A DNA stretch of 64,000 nucleotides from JACSRF01 sp963695505 (GCA_963695505.1 CAVOGX010000010.1:186001-250000), one strand, 5' to 3'; shown: positions 18,577 to 26,386, numbered from the stretch's first letter. Notes: generated from the sequence alone by a model not told the origin. Numbers and translations: made by a program.

Positions 18577-19621
18577 ATGGGTACGAGACAGACAAGAACG
18601 CAGTTAATTTAATCGGATTGACCAAGGCAGATTACAACGGCCGTCCCACGACATTATGTCAAGGATGCGGCCATAATTCCATTTCCAGCCAGATTATCCA
18701 GGTGGCCTACGAGCTGAACATCCAGCCGCACGAAATTATCAAGCTGAGCGGGATCGGCTGCTCCAGCAAATCGCCGGCTTACTTTTTGGGGCGGTCTTTT
18801 GGCTTTAATTCGCTGCACGGCCGTATGCCGTCCATCGGCACCGGCGCGTTGATGGCCAACCATCACCTGCAGGCCATTGGCGTCAGCGGGGACGGCGACA
18901 CGGGCAGCATTGGCATGGGGCAGTTCAAGCATATGATGCGGCGCAATGTGCGCATGGTGTACATTGTGGAAAACAATGGCGTCTATGGCCTGACCAAAGG
19001 GCAGTTTTCAGCGCCACGGCCGATGAAGGGCAGAAGCTGAAATATGCCGGGGACAAACGAGTTCCCGCCGGTGGACATTTGCATGGAAGCGATTATTGGC
19101 CGGGGCTGGCTTTGTGGCCCGTTCCTTTTCTGGCGATGCCAAGCAGGTGCGGGAACTGCTAAAAGCGGCGCTGAGCTTCAACGGGTACGGCCGTTCTGGA
19201 CATCATCAGCCCCTGCGTGGCCTTCAACAACCACGACACCTCCACCAAGAGCTACGGCTACGGCAAGGAGCACGAAGAGCCGCTGCACGACTTTGGCTGG
19301 GTGCCGCCCAGTGAAGAAATCGTCATTGACGAGTATGCGCCGGGGGAAATGAAGGTGGTGGAAATGCCCGATGGCTCCTACATCCAACTGCGCAAGCTGG
19401 AAGAAGATTACGATCCCACAGACAAGATGGGGGCGCTGCACCGCCTGCAGTGGGCGCAGCAAAAGCAGGAATTCATTACCGGGCTGGTGTACTACAACCC
19501 TACCCGCCCCAACCTGGCAGAGGTGAGCAAGATGGTAGAAACGCCGCTGGCCCACCTGCCGGAAGCGGCGCTGCGCCCGCCGCAGGAGAAGCTGGCGGAG
19601 GTTATGGCGGGGTTGATGTAG
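18577..19621 (+). pseudogene. 2-oxoacid:acceptor oxidoreductase beta subunit, second set, multiple indels
   Basis: Partner of the preceding alpha subunit. ATG 18577 has AAGGAG 7 bases upstream, but the frame breaks within 15 nt and resumes as DKNAVNLIGLTKADYNG. Cluster and TPP motifs are LCQGCGHNSIS, LSGIGCSSKSPAYF, VSGDGDTGSIGMG and VENNGVYGLTKGQFSA. Further breaks occur near 19010-19045, 19105 and 19190. From about 19200 the frame is clean to the stop at 19619-19621, ending EKLAEVMAGLM. The alpha stop and this ATG are 4 bp apart, indicating one transcription unit. Confidence 0.8.
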
Positions 19622-19638
19622 GACCCTTGTTCCGTATT

Positions 19639-19683
19639 CCGTAGGCGGTGAAACCGAAAGATTCTATCTTGTACCGCCTACGG
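19639..19683. terminator. Hairpin after the oxidoreductase operon
   Basis: CCGTAGGCGGT and ACCGCCTACGG form a perfect 11-bp stem around a 23-base loop, 18 bp after the stop. No clear T-run follows, so it may stabilise the 3' end or be a relic repeat rather than a classical terminator. Confidence 0.4.
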
Positions 19684-19774
19684 AGAGCGGCCTATGGGCT
19701 TCGGGTTACGGATAAAAGGGAATTTGGATGGGGGTGTTGGTAAGGGAAACGGTCGTTTACTGGTAAAAGGTCTC

Positions 19775-19818
19775 TTCTAACGGGGGCATGAGCGGCGTCC
19801 GCTGCATGCCATGTTATC
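19775..19818 (-). other. attC-like recombination site (degenerate)
   Basis: TTCTAAC...GTTATC boundaries enclose GGCATG-AGCGG-CGT-CCGCT-G-CATGCC (19785-19810), a near-perfect stem with a single extrahelical base, the structural hallmark of integron attC sites. It lies downstream of the minus-strand cassette-like gene. The outer 7-mers are not perfect partners. Confidence 0.35.
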
Positions 19819-19865
19819 GCAGACACGCTCCGCGCGCCTACTCGATAATGCGCGGCTCACTTCGT

Positions 19866-20248
19866 TTATGTGCCATGATGATGCTTAATGGTGATACCGA
19901 GCTCCCGCAAGTGCTTCTTAAGGCGCCTACTATCCTCTACGCTTCTTTCAAAACTCGCGAGCATTGTCCTTGCTGTCGAAAGGTCTATGGGAACACCATT
20001 TCGTGTGATGAAACGCCCCTGAAACTTTATGCCCACTGAATGCTGGACAACAATTACCGAATCAGAAACTCGAAGAGGAACCTCCGCCGTATCTGGCACC
20101 CACGAAACGGCATCTCAGGTGACTTAAGTTTGAGGCTCCCTTGCTCAATTACAATATCCTTCACGTCAACTACCAGGTCAACTTTGACTCCAGGGGTGCA
20201 TTGTTCGTCTTTGTCTATAAATGCTTGGACCTTACCGTTTGAGAGCAT
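19866..20248 (-). pseudogene. Hypothetical protein, one frameshift (cassette-like region)
   Basis: No family recognised. From ATG 20248 the frame reads MLSNGKVQAFIDKDEQ, then a beta-rich VDLVVDVKDIVIEQGSL. Near 20098-20099 a one-base slip is needed to continue VPDTAEVPLRVSDSVIVV, then GIKFQGRFITRNGVPIDL and a C-terminal helix SVEDSRRLKKHLRELGI. Joined length is about 127 aa. It starts 4 bp after the stop of the 159-aa gene upstream and may be a second domain of it. No ACGGCCGT octamers, lower GC than the flanks. Confidence 0.4.
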
Positions 20249-20252
20249 TTAT

Positions 20253-20732
20253 TCACTGCCGGCTGTAATGAGATGAGAATCGCAGCGGGTCGAATAGATT
20301 GCGCATTCGTTGGCTTAAATTACGGATATTGCCCTCGCGTGTGCGATGTCTCGCAGCGGGGTTTCGAAAATGCGATGGTTCATTAAACTCATCTCGCCAC
20401 TTGTCGAGGGAACGCGATAGTCGTGCATACTTGTCAATTCTAGGGCTTCGCCTGCCAGCTTGCTCAATGTAAGAAGTCCCGGACTTTGGGTCTGTCTGGC
20501 GCAAAGAGATTAGTATCGCCCCGGCTGGCCTCAACTGGAAATTTGCCTTCATATAGGATGATTCAGGCATTCCACCGTAGAACGCAAGGATAAATAGGAT
20601 TTGCTCTAGAACTTGACGAGAGAGATTGCCGGCTGCTAATAGAAAAGCACCAGGGAACTTTTCTAACGATTGATTGTCGAGATACCAATCAATCTGATTT
20701 AAAGCTTTGACTGGGTCTTGTAACAGAGACAT
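20253..20732 (-). CDS. Hypothetical protein, 159 aa, integron-cassette-like position
   Basis: No recognised family. The sequence is mainly helical and rich in Arg/Leu, with FPGAFLLAAGNLSRQVLEQI and HRTREGNIRNLSQRMRNL; it looks like a soluble helical bundle. ATG 20732 lies 18 bases after a minus-strand GTTGGGT (20750-20756), the arrangement of a gene cassette whose ORF begins just inside the recombination point. Base composition and absence of the lineage octamer mark it as accessory. The annotated function would be a guess. Confidence 0.5.
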   Translation of the reverse strand: MSLLQDPVKALNQIDWYLDNQSLEKFPGAFLLAAGNLSRQVLEQILFILAFYGGMPESSYMKANFQLRPAGAILISLRQTDPKSGTSYIEQAGRRSPRIDKYARLSRSLDKWRDEFNEPSHFRNPAARHRTREGNIRNLSQRMRNLFDPLRFSSHYSRQ

Positions 20733-20749
20733 TGATCTCGAGGCTAGCC

Positions 20750-20962
20750 ACCCAACGTATTAAGCGTTTCATGTGGCGCGGTCAAAAATAGAGTTCATAA
20801 ATCATCTTGTCAGCCACTGCATTAACTACACCCTATCATGCCGGGGCAATAAACGAATAGCCCACGGGCACGTCCTCGCGGGTAAGGCGTCCGTCAGCCA
20901 GACGCGGCGGATGGTGAGGAAGTGGTCGGCGGTAGTACGTCGGCTTGATGCGATTGTTAGCC
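20750..20962 (-). other. Chimeric attC-like site behind the DinB gene
   Basis: On the minus strand it starts GGCTAACAATCGCATCAAGCCGACG (first 7 and the CAAGCCGACG core resemble classical attC left halves) and ends GTTGGGT. GGCTAAC is the exact complement of the GTTAGCC that precedes the DinB gene at 21495-21501. At 213 bp it is too long for a normal attC, because the phosphotransferase-tail repeat lies inside it. Confidence 0.4.
20761..20924. repeat. Direct repeat copy A (decayed 3' end of the phosphotransferase plus its downstream tail)
   Basis: Strongly similar to 21505-21667. It contains the last ~30 codons of the neighbouring phosphotransferase (LTREDVPVGYSFIAPA on the minus strand), a one-base deletion, and the shared tail AAGCGTTTCATG...GCGCGG. 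It interrupts what would otherwise be a cassette attC. Confidence 0.7.
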
Positions 20963-21445
20963 TGCCTCTTTCTGTCTCACCCAGTCATCATAATTGGCCT
21001 GCATCTGCTCTACATGCTCAGGAATATGCCGCTCGTAGGTGTCCAGCCAATCTTCCATCGTCAATATACCGTTCTCCGTATGATGGACCGTGTTCGACCG
21101 AACTGGTTCAGGCAAATCCTTGATGAGCGTATGCGATTTGTGCCTTAGCCATTTGAACAATTCCAATGCATCGTCGGTGCTTTGGTCGTGATAGCGTAAA
21201 TCGCGCGCCCACTTATTTTCATCGTATCCCAGCACGGTGCCGCCAGGTTCTGCAAGAAACGGCGGCAACGGATGTAGCTATGGCTTCACTATCGGCAAGT
21301 GGATGATCGATTTGTGGATCGTCCATTGGTCTGGAGCTGGCCTGAATTGCCACATTTCTCGTGGAAAACGTTCTAAGACAAACATCAACCGTTGATAAGC
21401 CATTCCATAGGACTCAATTTTCTTATCGCGTTCTTCAGATGCCAT
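20957..21445 (-). pseudogene. DinB-family protein, about two frameshifts (cassette-like)
   Basis: Likely DinB/YfiT-type four-helix metalloprotein. ATG 21445 with GGAGG 7 bases upstream gives MASEERDKKIESYGMAYQRL and WQFRPAPDQWTIH, the typical DinB first helix and W-S-x-x-E/H turn. After slips near 21300 and 21265 the frame resumes FLAEPGGTVLGYDENKWARD and ends YERHIPEHVEQMQANY, with the conserved H-x-x-x-H. Its stop TAA is embedded in GGCTAACAATCG at 20962, as is common where cassette ORFs run into attC. Unknown function; some relatives are thiol-dependent enzymes. Confidence 0.6.
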
Positions 21446-21494
21446 AAAACAACCTCCGTGTGGGAGCGCATATTTCATTCCACAAATATGGGCA

Positions 21495-21501
21495 GGCTAA
21501 C
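21495..21501 (-). other. Cassette boundary GTTAGCC before the DinB gene
   Basis: Minus-strand GTTAGCC fits GTTRRRY apart from one position and pairs exactly with GGCTAAC at 20956-20962, as the two ends of one circularisable cassette should. Confidence 0.35.
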
Positions 21502-21504
21502 GAA

Positions 21505-21667
21505 ATAAGCGTTTCATGCGACGCGGTAAAAACAAATTTCATCAGGCAGCGCATTAGCCGCCGCATCATTTGCGCCCTATCATGCCGGGGCAATGAAGGA
21601 ATAGCCCACGGGCACGTCCTCGCGGGTAAAGGCGGCCGTCAGCCAGACGCGGCGAATGGTGAGGAAG
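21505..21667. repeat. Direct repeat copy B (authentic phosphotransferase 3' end)
   Basis: Partner of 20761-20924. This copy is the real C-terminal coding end of the phosphotransferase gene and its downstream flank; copy A is decayed. Confidence 0.7.
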
Positions 21668-22545
21668 GGGGAAATAGCGGCGTGTTCATTGTCGGATAAC
21701 GGCCGTTGCGAGTAATACCCCGCAAAAAATGCCTCCGTTAAATCCTGCGAAATGTTCAGCAAATCGGTGTTCAGCAAAAAGGCGGCGATGTCATAGGCGC
21801 GCCAGCCCGGCCCGCACAGGTCAAAGTTGAAGAAAGTGGGGCTGTCGTCATCAATGAAGTAGGTATTGTGGCTGTGGAAATCACCGCCAATCGGTCCCCA
21901 GCCATCTTCCGTGTGGTACGGGTTGCGAATCAAGGCCAAAAGTTCTTCCTTGGCCTCTGCTGCTGAAGATACCAGCAACTCCAGGTCGCGCTGGCGGCTG
22001 GGCCGGTTGCCCCAAATGCGCTGCAGACGCTCCACCGGCCAATCCACCAGAAATTCCAGGTTCATAGGCTGCCGCTCATGCTCCGTTTGGAAGCTGTTGG
22101 ATACCACGTGGATTTTGGCCATGTTGGCCCCCAGGGCAAACAATTGATTCTCGTTGCGCACGTTCATGGGCTGCCCATCAGCAAAGCTGAACAGGGCGTA
22201 GTAGCGCAGCCCTTCAGGAGCCAGCACGCTGCCCAGGAAACGGCCGTCTTTGCGCCGAATGGGGTAAGCCACAGGCAGCGCTTGCTCCCGCAAATAGTCC
22301 AGCCAGGCCAGCTCGTACTCATAATCCTCCTGCTGGCGGTTCAGGTGGGAGGCAATCTGGTATACGCGCACCACGTACTTGCGGTCGCCCACCAGAATTT
22401 TGTAATGGTCATTGTCTTGCGTGCGCAGCACCTTGGTAAACAGCTTGCAATTTACCGGGGCGGCAAAATCATATTCAGCGTTAATCACATCGGCCAGCGC
22501 ATCAGCGGCAATAAAAGAACGTGTGACGCGGATCATATCAGGCAT
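21580..22545 (-). CDS. APH/homoserine-kinase-II-like phosphotransferase
   Basis: Kinase-fold protein of about 321 aa. The catalytic loop GGDFHSHNTYF corresponds to the family HGDxHxxN with the first His replaced by Gly. FFNFDLCGPGWRAYDIA supplies the metal-binding Asp. The N-lobe has DHYKILVGDRKYVVRVY. ATG 22545 is chosen for AAAGGAGAA directly upstream. Possible substrates are aminoglycosides, homoserine, choline or protein serine; nothing nearby decides. Two ACGGCCGT copies show it is resident DNA. Its 3' end has been copied downstream at 20761-20924. Confidence 0.8.
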   Translation of the reverse strand: MPDMIRVTRSFIAADALADVINAEYDFAAPVNCKLFTKVLRTQDNDHYKILVGDRKYVVRVYQIASHLNRQQEDYEYELAWLDYLREQALPVAYPIRRKDGRFLGSVLAPEGLRYYALFSFADGQPMNVRNENQLFALGANMAKIHVVSNSFQTEHERQPMNLEFLVDWPVERLQRIWGNRPSRQRDLELLVSSAAEAKEELLALIRNPYHTEDGWGPIGGDFHSHNTYFIDDDSPTFFNFDLCGPGWRAYDIAAFLLNTDLLNISQDLTEAFFAGYYSQRPLSDNEHAAISPFLTIRRVWLTAAFTREDVPVGYSFIAPA

Positions 22546-22559
22546 AAGTTCTCCTTTTT

Positions 22560-22845
22560 CGGTCATCATTTACCGGTTGGTGGTCTGCAAATGCGGTCTT
22601 AGAGGCGCGCCAGCCCGCATCCCCTTCGCCAAGGATAACGGGCAAGGTAGTAGCTCACGCGGTCCAGCAAAATGCCTCATTTAGCCCGCACCTTGCCAGG
22701 CAGTTCGGCCCAAGAGCCGGTAACAACACAGGTTTCAAGAGTTTCGTCGGTAATCAGGTTGGGCATTGCTGCCCATTCACCTCTGCGGGCCATCTGCCCC
22801 AGCCTGCGGGACAGGTCGTCCCAGCGGTGTAATTCTAGCACGACT
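22560..22845 (-). pseudogene. C-terminal remnant of a luciferase-like (LLM) monooxygenase
   Basis: This otherwise gene-free 400-bp stretch encodes, on the minus strand, HRWDDLSRRLGQMARRGEW, then ITDETLETCVVTGSWAELP and KVRAK. After a slip it reads GILLDRVSYYLARYP and GDAGWRASKTAF. This order matches the C-terminal part of flavin/F420-dependent LLM enzymes (R-G-x-W, V-V-G-x-x-x-E-I/L-P, D-R-x-x-Y-Y). No N-terminal half is present, so it is a decayed fragment just upstream of the phosphotransferase gene. Confidence 0.5.
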
Positions 22846-22887
22846 TTTTAAGCCGGTGTACTACCGTTCCTCTTTCCCATTATGGCC

Positions 22888-22921
22888 CAAAAGAAAAGAG
22901 GCCAACTTTAGGGTTGGCCTC
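22888..22921 (-). terminator. Intrinsic terminator of the cold-shock gene
   Basis: Minus strand: GAGGCCAAC/GTTGGCCTC 9-bp perfect stem, 6-base loop, then TTTTCTTTT. It begins about 31 bp after the cold-shock gene stop. Confidence 0.85.
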
Positions 22922-22952
22922 TTTCATTTATTCAATTGTTAGTGCGGAGCGC

Positions 22953-23162
22953 TTAAATCTTACGGACGTCAGCCGCTGCCGGGCCTTTAGGGCCTTGCAC
23001 GATAGAAAACTCTACCGCATCGCCTTCCGCCAAACTGCGGAAACCTTGGGATTCAATGGCTGAGTAGTGTACAAACACATCGTCGCCATTATCGCGAGAC
23101 AAAAATCCAAAACCTTTTTGATCATTGAACCATTTCACGGTTCCAGTAACACGGTCACTCAT
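22953..23162 (-). CDS. CspA-family cold-shock protein
   Basis: Single-stranded nucleic-acid chaperone of 69 aa, a complete one-domain OB fold. RNP1 is KGFGFLSRD and RNP2 is DVFVHYSAI. The N-terminus GTVKWFNDQ and C-terminus GPAAADV are canonical. GGAG-like AAGGAGTTTTCAAC precedes the ATG. Transcribed from its own consensus promoter with a structured leader of about 165 nt, and closed by a strong terminator, so it is a single-gene unit. Confidence 0.97.
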   Translation of the reverse strand: MSDRVTGTVKWFNDQKGFGFLSRDNGDDVFVHYSAIESQGFRSLAEGDAVEFSIVQGPKGPAAADVRKI

Positions 23163-23243
23163 TGTTGAAAACTCCTTATGTTTTCTAAAATATTTTTGCT
23201 TCTCAGATTTCAGAACGTTTTGGTTCTCAACAACTACTGCAAC

Positions 23244-23280
23244 AAAAAACGCCGTCCAGACTTGTTCATCCAGACAGCGT
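23244..23280 (-). terminator. Terminator-like hairpin within the cold-shock leader
   Basis: On the minus strand ACGCTGTCTGGA and TCTGGACGGCGT pair over 12 positions (three G-U wobbles) with loop TGAACAAG, then TTTTTTGTT. It lies about 50-85 nt after the predicted start and 80 nt before the ATG, so it may act as an attenuator or release a short leader RNA. Confidence 0.6.
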
Positions 23281-23334
23281 CTTCAAATGGCCTAGTCAGA
23301 ACTTACAACTTCTTAAATCTTGAAACTTTGGCAT

Positions 23335-23363
23335 ACTATACAGTGCCAGGCCGCTTCTGTCAA
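23335..23363 (-). promoter_or_regulatory. Consensus sigma70 promoter of the cold-shock gene
   Basis: Minus strand -35 TTGACA (plus 23358-23363), 17-base spacer, -10 TATAGT (plus 23335-23340). Predicted start near 23328. Confidence 0.75.
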
Positions 23364-23398
23364 ATATCCTCAGAAAAAAGAAAAGCAACGGCCGTAAC

Positions 23399-24127
23399 CT
23401 ATGGGGTTATCTTGCGCTGTGTATCCAGTTCTGCCAAAAACACCTTGATCGCCGTCAGAAACTGGTTCGGATCCGGGTCCCAAAGGGCGTGGTCAGAGTG
23501 AGGAAAGGTTAACACCCGGCAGCGGGGCAGCAGTTGTTGATAACGGGCGGCATCCGCTTCATTGAGCCTGGCGCCCGGCTGGCCCCCACGCAGCACCAGC
23601 ACCGGGCAGGTAATGGCTGGCAGCCGTGCCCACAACTCCACCTCTTCTGATTCGCGCTGCATAGCCTCCATCACGTGCCGCTGGTTAAGCCGCCCCAACT
23701 GAAACACAGCATTATCCACCCACTCCGGGGGAATGCGCGGGTAGCGGGCAGGGTAATCACCCAGAATCAAGCCTCCCAGGCGATCCGGGTCTTGGGCCGC
23801 AAAAGCCACAGCAACGGGTACAGCCATAGAGTAAGCCATCAAACACGGCCGTTTCCAGCTACTTACCGCCAGCACACGTTCCACATCCCCCACATAATTT
23901 TCCAGCCGATAGCCACTCTCGGGGGCATCGCTGCGTCCTTGCCCGCGCAGGCTCATTGCCAGCACCGGGCGCGGCGCAAACTCCGGGATGTCTGGCAGGT
24001 AATCCTCGGCTGCGCCTAATCCACCGGGTACAAAAACCAGGGGGGTTCCTGGGCCATCCGCATTGCCCACCAGCGTGTGCAGCCGTAGGCCAGCATTCTC
24101 AACCCACTGTTCTGTCACAACCTTCAT
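23399..24127 (-). CDS. Alpha/beta-hydrolase
   Basis: Soluble hydrolase of about 242 aa. The oxyanion strand reads LVFVPGGLGAAEDY. The nucleophile elbow is AYSMA, a G-x-S-x-G variant with Ala at both outer positions. The acid is expected near VLRGGQPGARLNEADA, and the catalytic His is in FPHSDHALWDPDP. Cap helices lie between about 110 and 185. The substrate cannot be inferred. ATG 24127 has GGCGAG upstream; a 22-residue in-frame extension would run into the upstream terminator and is not preferred. Confidence 0.8.
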   Translation of the reverse strand: MKVVTEQWVENAGLRLHTLVGNADGPGTPLVFVPGGLGAAEDYLPDIPEFAPRPVLAMSLRGQGRSDAPESGYRLENYVGDVERVLAVSSWKRPCLMAYSMAVPVAVAFAAQDPDRLGGLILGDYPARYPRIPPEWVDNAVFQLGRLNQRHVMEAMQRESEEVELWARLPAITCPVLVLRGGQPGARLNEADAARYQQLLPRCRVLTFPHSDHALWDPDPNQFLTAIKVFLAELDTQRKITP

Positions 24128-24146
24128 GATGCACTCGCCACACAAA

Positions 24147-24179
24147 GAAAAACCCTGCTGGCTGCGGTGCCAACAGGGT
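24147..24179 (-). terminator. Intrinsic terminator between the small membrane gene and the hydrolase gene
   Basis: Minus strand: ACCCTGTTGGC/GCCAGCAGGGT stem (one mismatch), loop of six, then TTTTTCTTTG. It separates the two genes transcriptionally. Confidence 0.7.
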
Positions 24180-24201
24180 AAATTAACGCCCATAAGCGTG
24201 C

Positions 24202-24318
24202 TTACAAAACCAGCGTGGCTAGCAAGACCAGAACCAGGCTGGCTACGCCGCAGGCGGCCATCACGCCAATGCCTATGGCCAGGGGGATTACGTAATTAAC
24301 CGAGTTGTCTTCTTCCAT
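24202..24318 (-). CDS. Small single-pass membrane protein, 38 aa
   Basis: Reads MEEDNSVNYVIPLAIGIGV, then about 18 further hydrophobic residues ending LATLVL. An acidic N-terminal tail is followed by one transmembrane helix with small residues (GIGVMAACG), suggesting helix packing with a partner. The ATG at 24318 has AGAGG 6 bases upstream and the gene is followed by a good terminator, which together argue that it is expressed. No family recognised. Confidence 0.55.
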   Translation of the reverse strand: MEEDNSVNYVIPLAIGIGVMAACGVASLVLVLLATLVL

Positions 24319-24407
24319 AATAGCCTCTATTGGGGATGAATGGTTGCCCTAATTCTAGCGCAAGGTCCTGCCTCAGGCGAAAAATATGGCAAAAAACCAT
24401 CCTGACT

Positions 24408-24887
24408 TCAATTGTCTGAAAGCAAGTTCAGCCTGATTGAGCCATTTTTCCCCAGCTTCTGCCCCATCACGTGCTGCTGGTGCCGCTGCTGGTCTTGCTC
24501 CGACATTTTGCCCGGCAAGGGTACCTGCGCAAAGCGGCCCAGCAGCAAATGATCAATCAGGTAAGCGGCCAGCGACAAATTGTAATTATCGTCGGTCATC
24601 TTGTATTGGCCGGGGTCCTGGTTCACAATGAGCCTGTCCGCCCGAAAATAACCATCCTCAGCCACAAACAGCATTTGAAAGATGCAGGTCCCAGTCCAAC
24701 TGCGGTGAAAATGGAGCCACGGCCCCTCGTAGTAAATGAACCATTTATCTTCCTGACTGGCAGGAATAAAGCCTTGCTTTATCTGGTCCATTTCTTGCGC
24801 TGAGTAGCTGCCATCTACCAGCAGCTCTTTCTGCTGTGGGGGCATAGGCCTGGTTTTCCAGGAATCTGCCTTTGCTGCTGAACGCAT
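24408..24887 (-). CDS. Hypothetical protein (WFIYYEGPWLHFHRSWTG type)
   Basis: About 159 aa, or 144 from an internal Met at 24842. It has a striking aromatic core, DKWFIYYEGPWLHFHRSWTG, then CIFQMLFVAEDGYFRAD and a C-terminal helical part with AAYLIDHLLLG. I have seen similar W-x-x-Y-Y-E...H-R-S-W-T-G proteins as uncharacterised in diverse bacteria. No signal peptide or membrane segment. Stands alone between the small membrane gene and the transporter cluster. Confidence 0.6.
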   Translation of the reverse strand: MRSAAKADSWKTRPMPPQQKELLVDGSYSAQEMDQIKQGFIPASQEDKWFIYYEGPWLHFHRSWTGTCIFQMLFVAEDGYFRADRLIVNQDPGQYKMTDDNYNLSLAAYLIDHLLLGRFAQVPLPGKMSEQDQQRHQQHVMGQKLGKNGSIRLNLLSDN

Positions 24888-25079
24888 TGGTTACTCCGGT
24901 ACAAATGTAGAGGTGAGGCAGTTGGGGAAGTTCTTGGTTATGCGACTCAATGAACACGCCAACTGCCACACCATTGCCTATGGTGTTTTTATCTTGCGTA
25001 GTGCGCCTTGCTCATGAATAGTTGCCCCACTATAGCCAATCAGCGAGTGACAAGCAAAACGGCCGTCCTTTCCCAACCA

Positions 25080-26386
25080 TTATTCTCCATCCGTATCTGC
25101 CGCCGCCGGGCGCAGATCTGGCGTTGGCATCCAATCTTGCAGCACCACAAAGGCCTCTGGCCCACCCTGAATCTGGCGAATTTGGGCCACGTGAGGTGAA
25201 CGATTGTCGCCGGAGAAGTCAAAGCGCATGACGCCGTCCAGCGCCTCATAGGCTCCCAGGGACAAGAACGCTTCGTAGACGGCCTGCCCCGTCAGGTTAT
25301 CAAAGCCCACCTGGTCAATCGCCCGCTCAACGGCCGTTACCGCCAAATCCACCCCCGACATGCTGATCAAATAGCCAGAGCTGCGCTCCGCTTCCGGCCG
25401 TTCGTTGGCGGCAAATACCTCCCGCGCATATTGGATGCCGGGGTGGTCCGTGTCCGACCACCATTGGTACGGGAAGGGCGCAATAAACCCATTGGCCAGC
25501 GTCGGTTCCGACAGGAAGGCAAAGGTGGCTACGTCCATAGCCCAATTGTTGCCGCCTACCAAAAATTGATCCTGCTTGTCCAAGGCGGCCAGGGCGTTGA
25601 GAATGGTCGCCGGACCAAAGGTGAGGGTGTTGGTGTAGAGCACGTTGGCGCCCGCCGACTCGGCGCTGAGTACGGCTACGGTGCCGTCGGCCGTTGGCGA
25701 CAGGTCAATGATTTCCTCGGCTACAATTTCCACGCCCAGGCTGGCGGCATAGGCGCGGCTTTCGGGCGTCAAGGCCCCCTGCCCGTAAGCGCCGGGCCAG
25801 CTAACGTAGGCCAGCTTAATCTCGTCGCCCGCACCTTCCGGCTTCACGGCATCCCAATTGGCAGTCACGTAATCGAGAAAATAGCCAAACTGGTCGGGGT
25901 AAATGGGGCCATAGCCAAAAACGTAGCCAGATTCTGCGCCATAAAACGCCTCGGCGCTCAGCCCGGCGGAGAGGGCGGGAATCCGATCTTCCTTGAAGCG
26001 CCCGGCCAGAGCTTCAGCATCGCCGGAACCGTAGAGGAACATGATGAGCACGTTGTCGTCTTCGCTGGTGAAGCGGTCGTAGGCGGCCACGGCTTCATCT
26101 ACGCTGCCGCCTGTGTCCGAAAATTTGACTTCGATGGTGGCGCCGCGAATGCCCCCCTGCTCGTTAATGGCGGCAATGGCATCTTCAAAGCCATGAATGA
26201 GCACGCCGGTCGTCGAGGCGTAGGGGCCGGAGAGGTCGCCAAAGTGGTAAAAGGTGATGGTTTCGCCCTGCAAGGTTGTCGGTGCGCAGCACGGCCGTTT
26301 CTGTGGTTTCGGCCGTTTCTTCCACCGGCGTGCCGCAGGCGGCCAGCAAACCGGTAAGCAAAGACCAAAACGAGCAATTTTTTCAT
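25080..26386 (-). pseudogene. livJ: Branched-chain amino-acid-type ABC substrate-binding lipoprotein 1, two frameshifts near the N-terminus
   Basis: Periplasmic-binding-protein type I (LivJ-like) lipoprotein. From ATG 26386 the signal reads MKKLLVLVFA. After one slip it continues LLTGLLAACGTPVEETAE, a lipobox. A second slip near 26272-26280 leads into LQGETITFYHFGDLSGPYA and then an unbroken 400-residue domain. Conserved features are GGIRGATIEVKFSDTGGSVD and DNVLIMFLYGSGDAEALA. It is closely related to livJ copy 2 at 27424-28896. The ligand class (branched amino acids, amides, aromatic acids) is open. It is last in the operon but has its own promoter-like site upstream. Confidence 0.8.

Noticed and set aside
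24970..25000. ACACCAT-TGCCT-ATGGTGT hairpin with T-run on the plus strand
   Set aside because: No plus-strand gene lies upstream to be terminated; probably chance, although an antisense transcript cannot be excluded.
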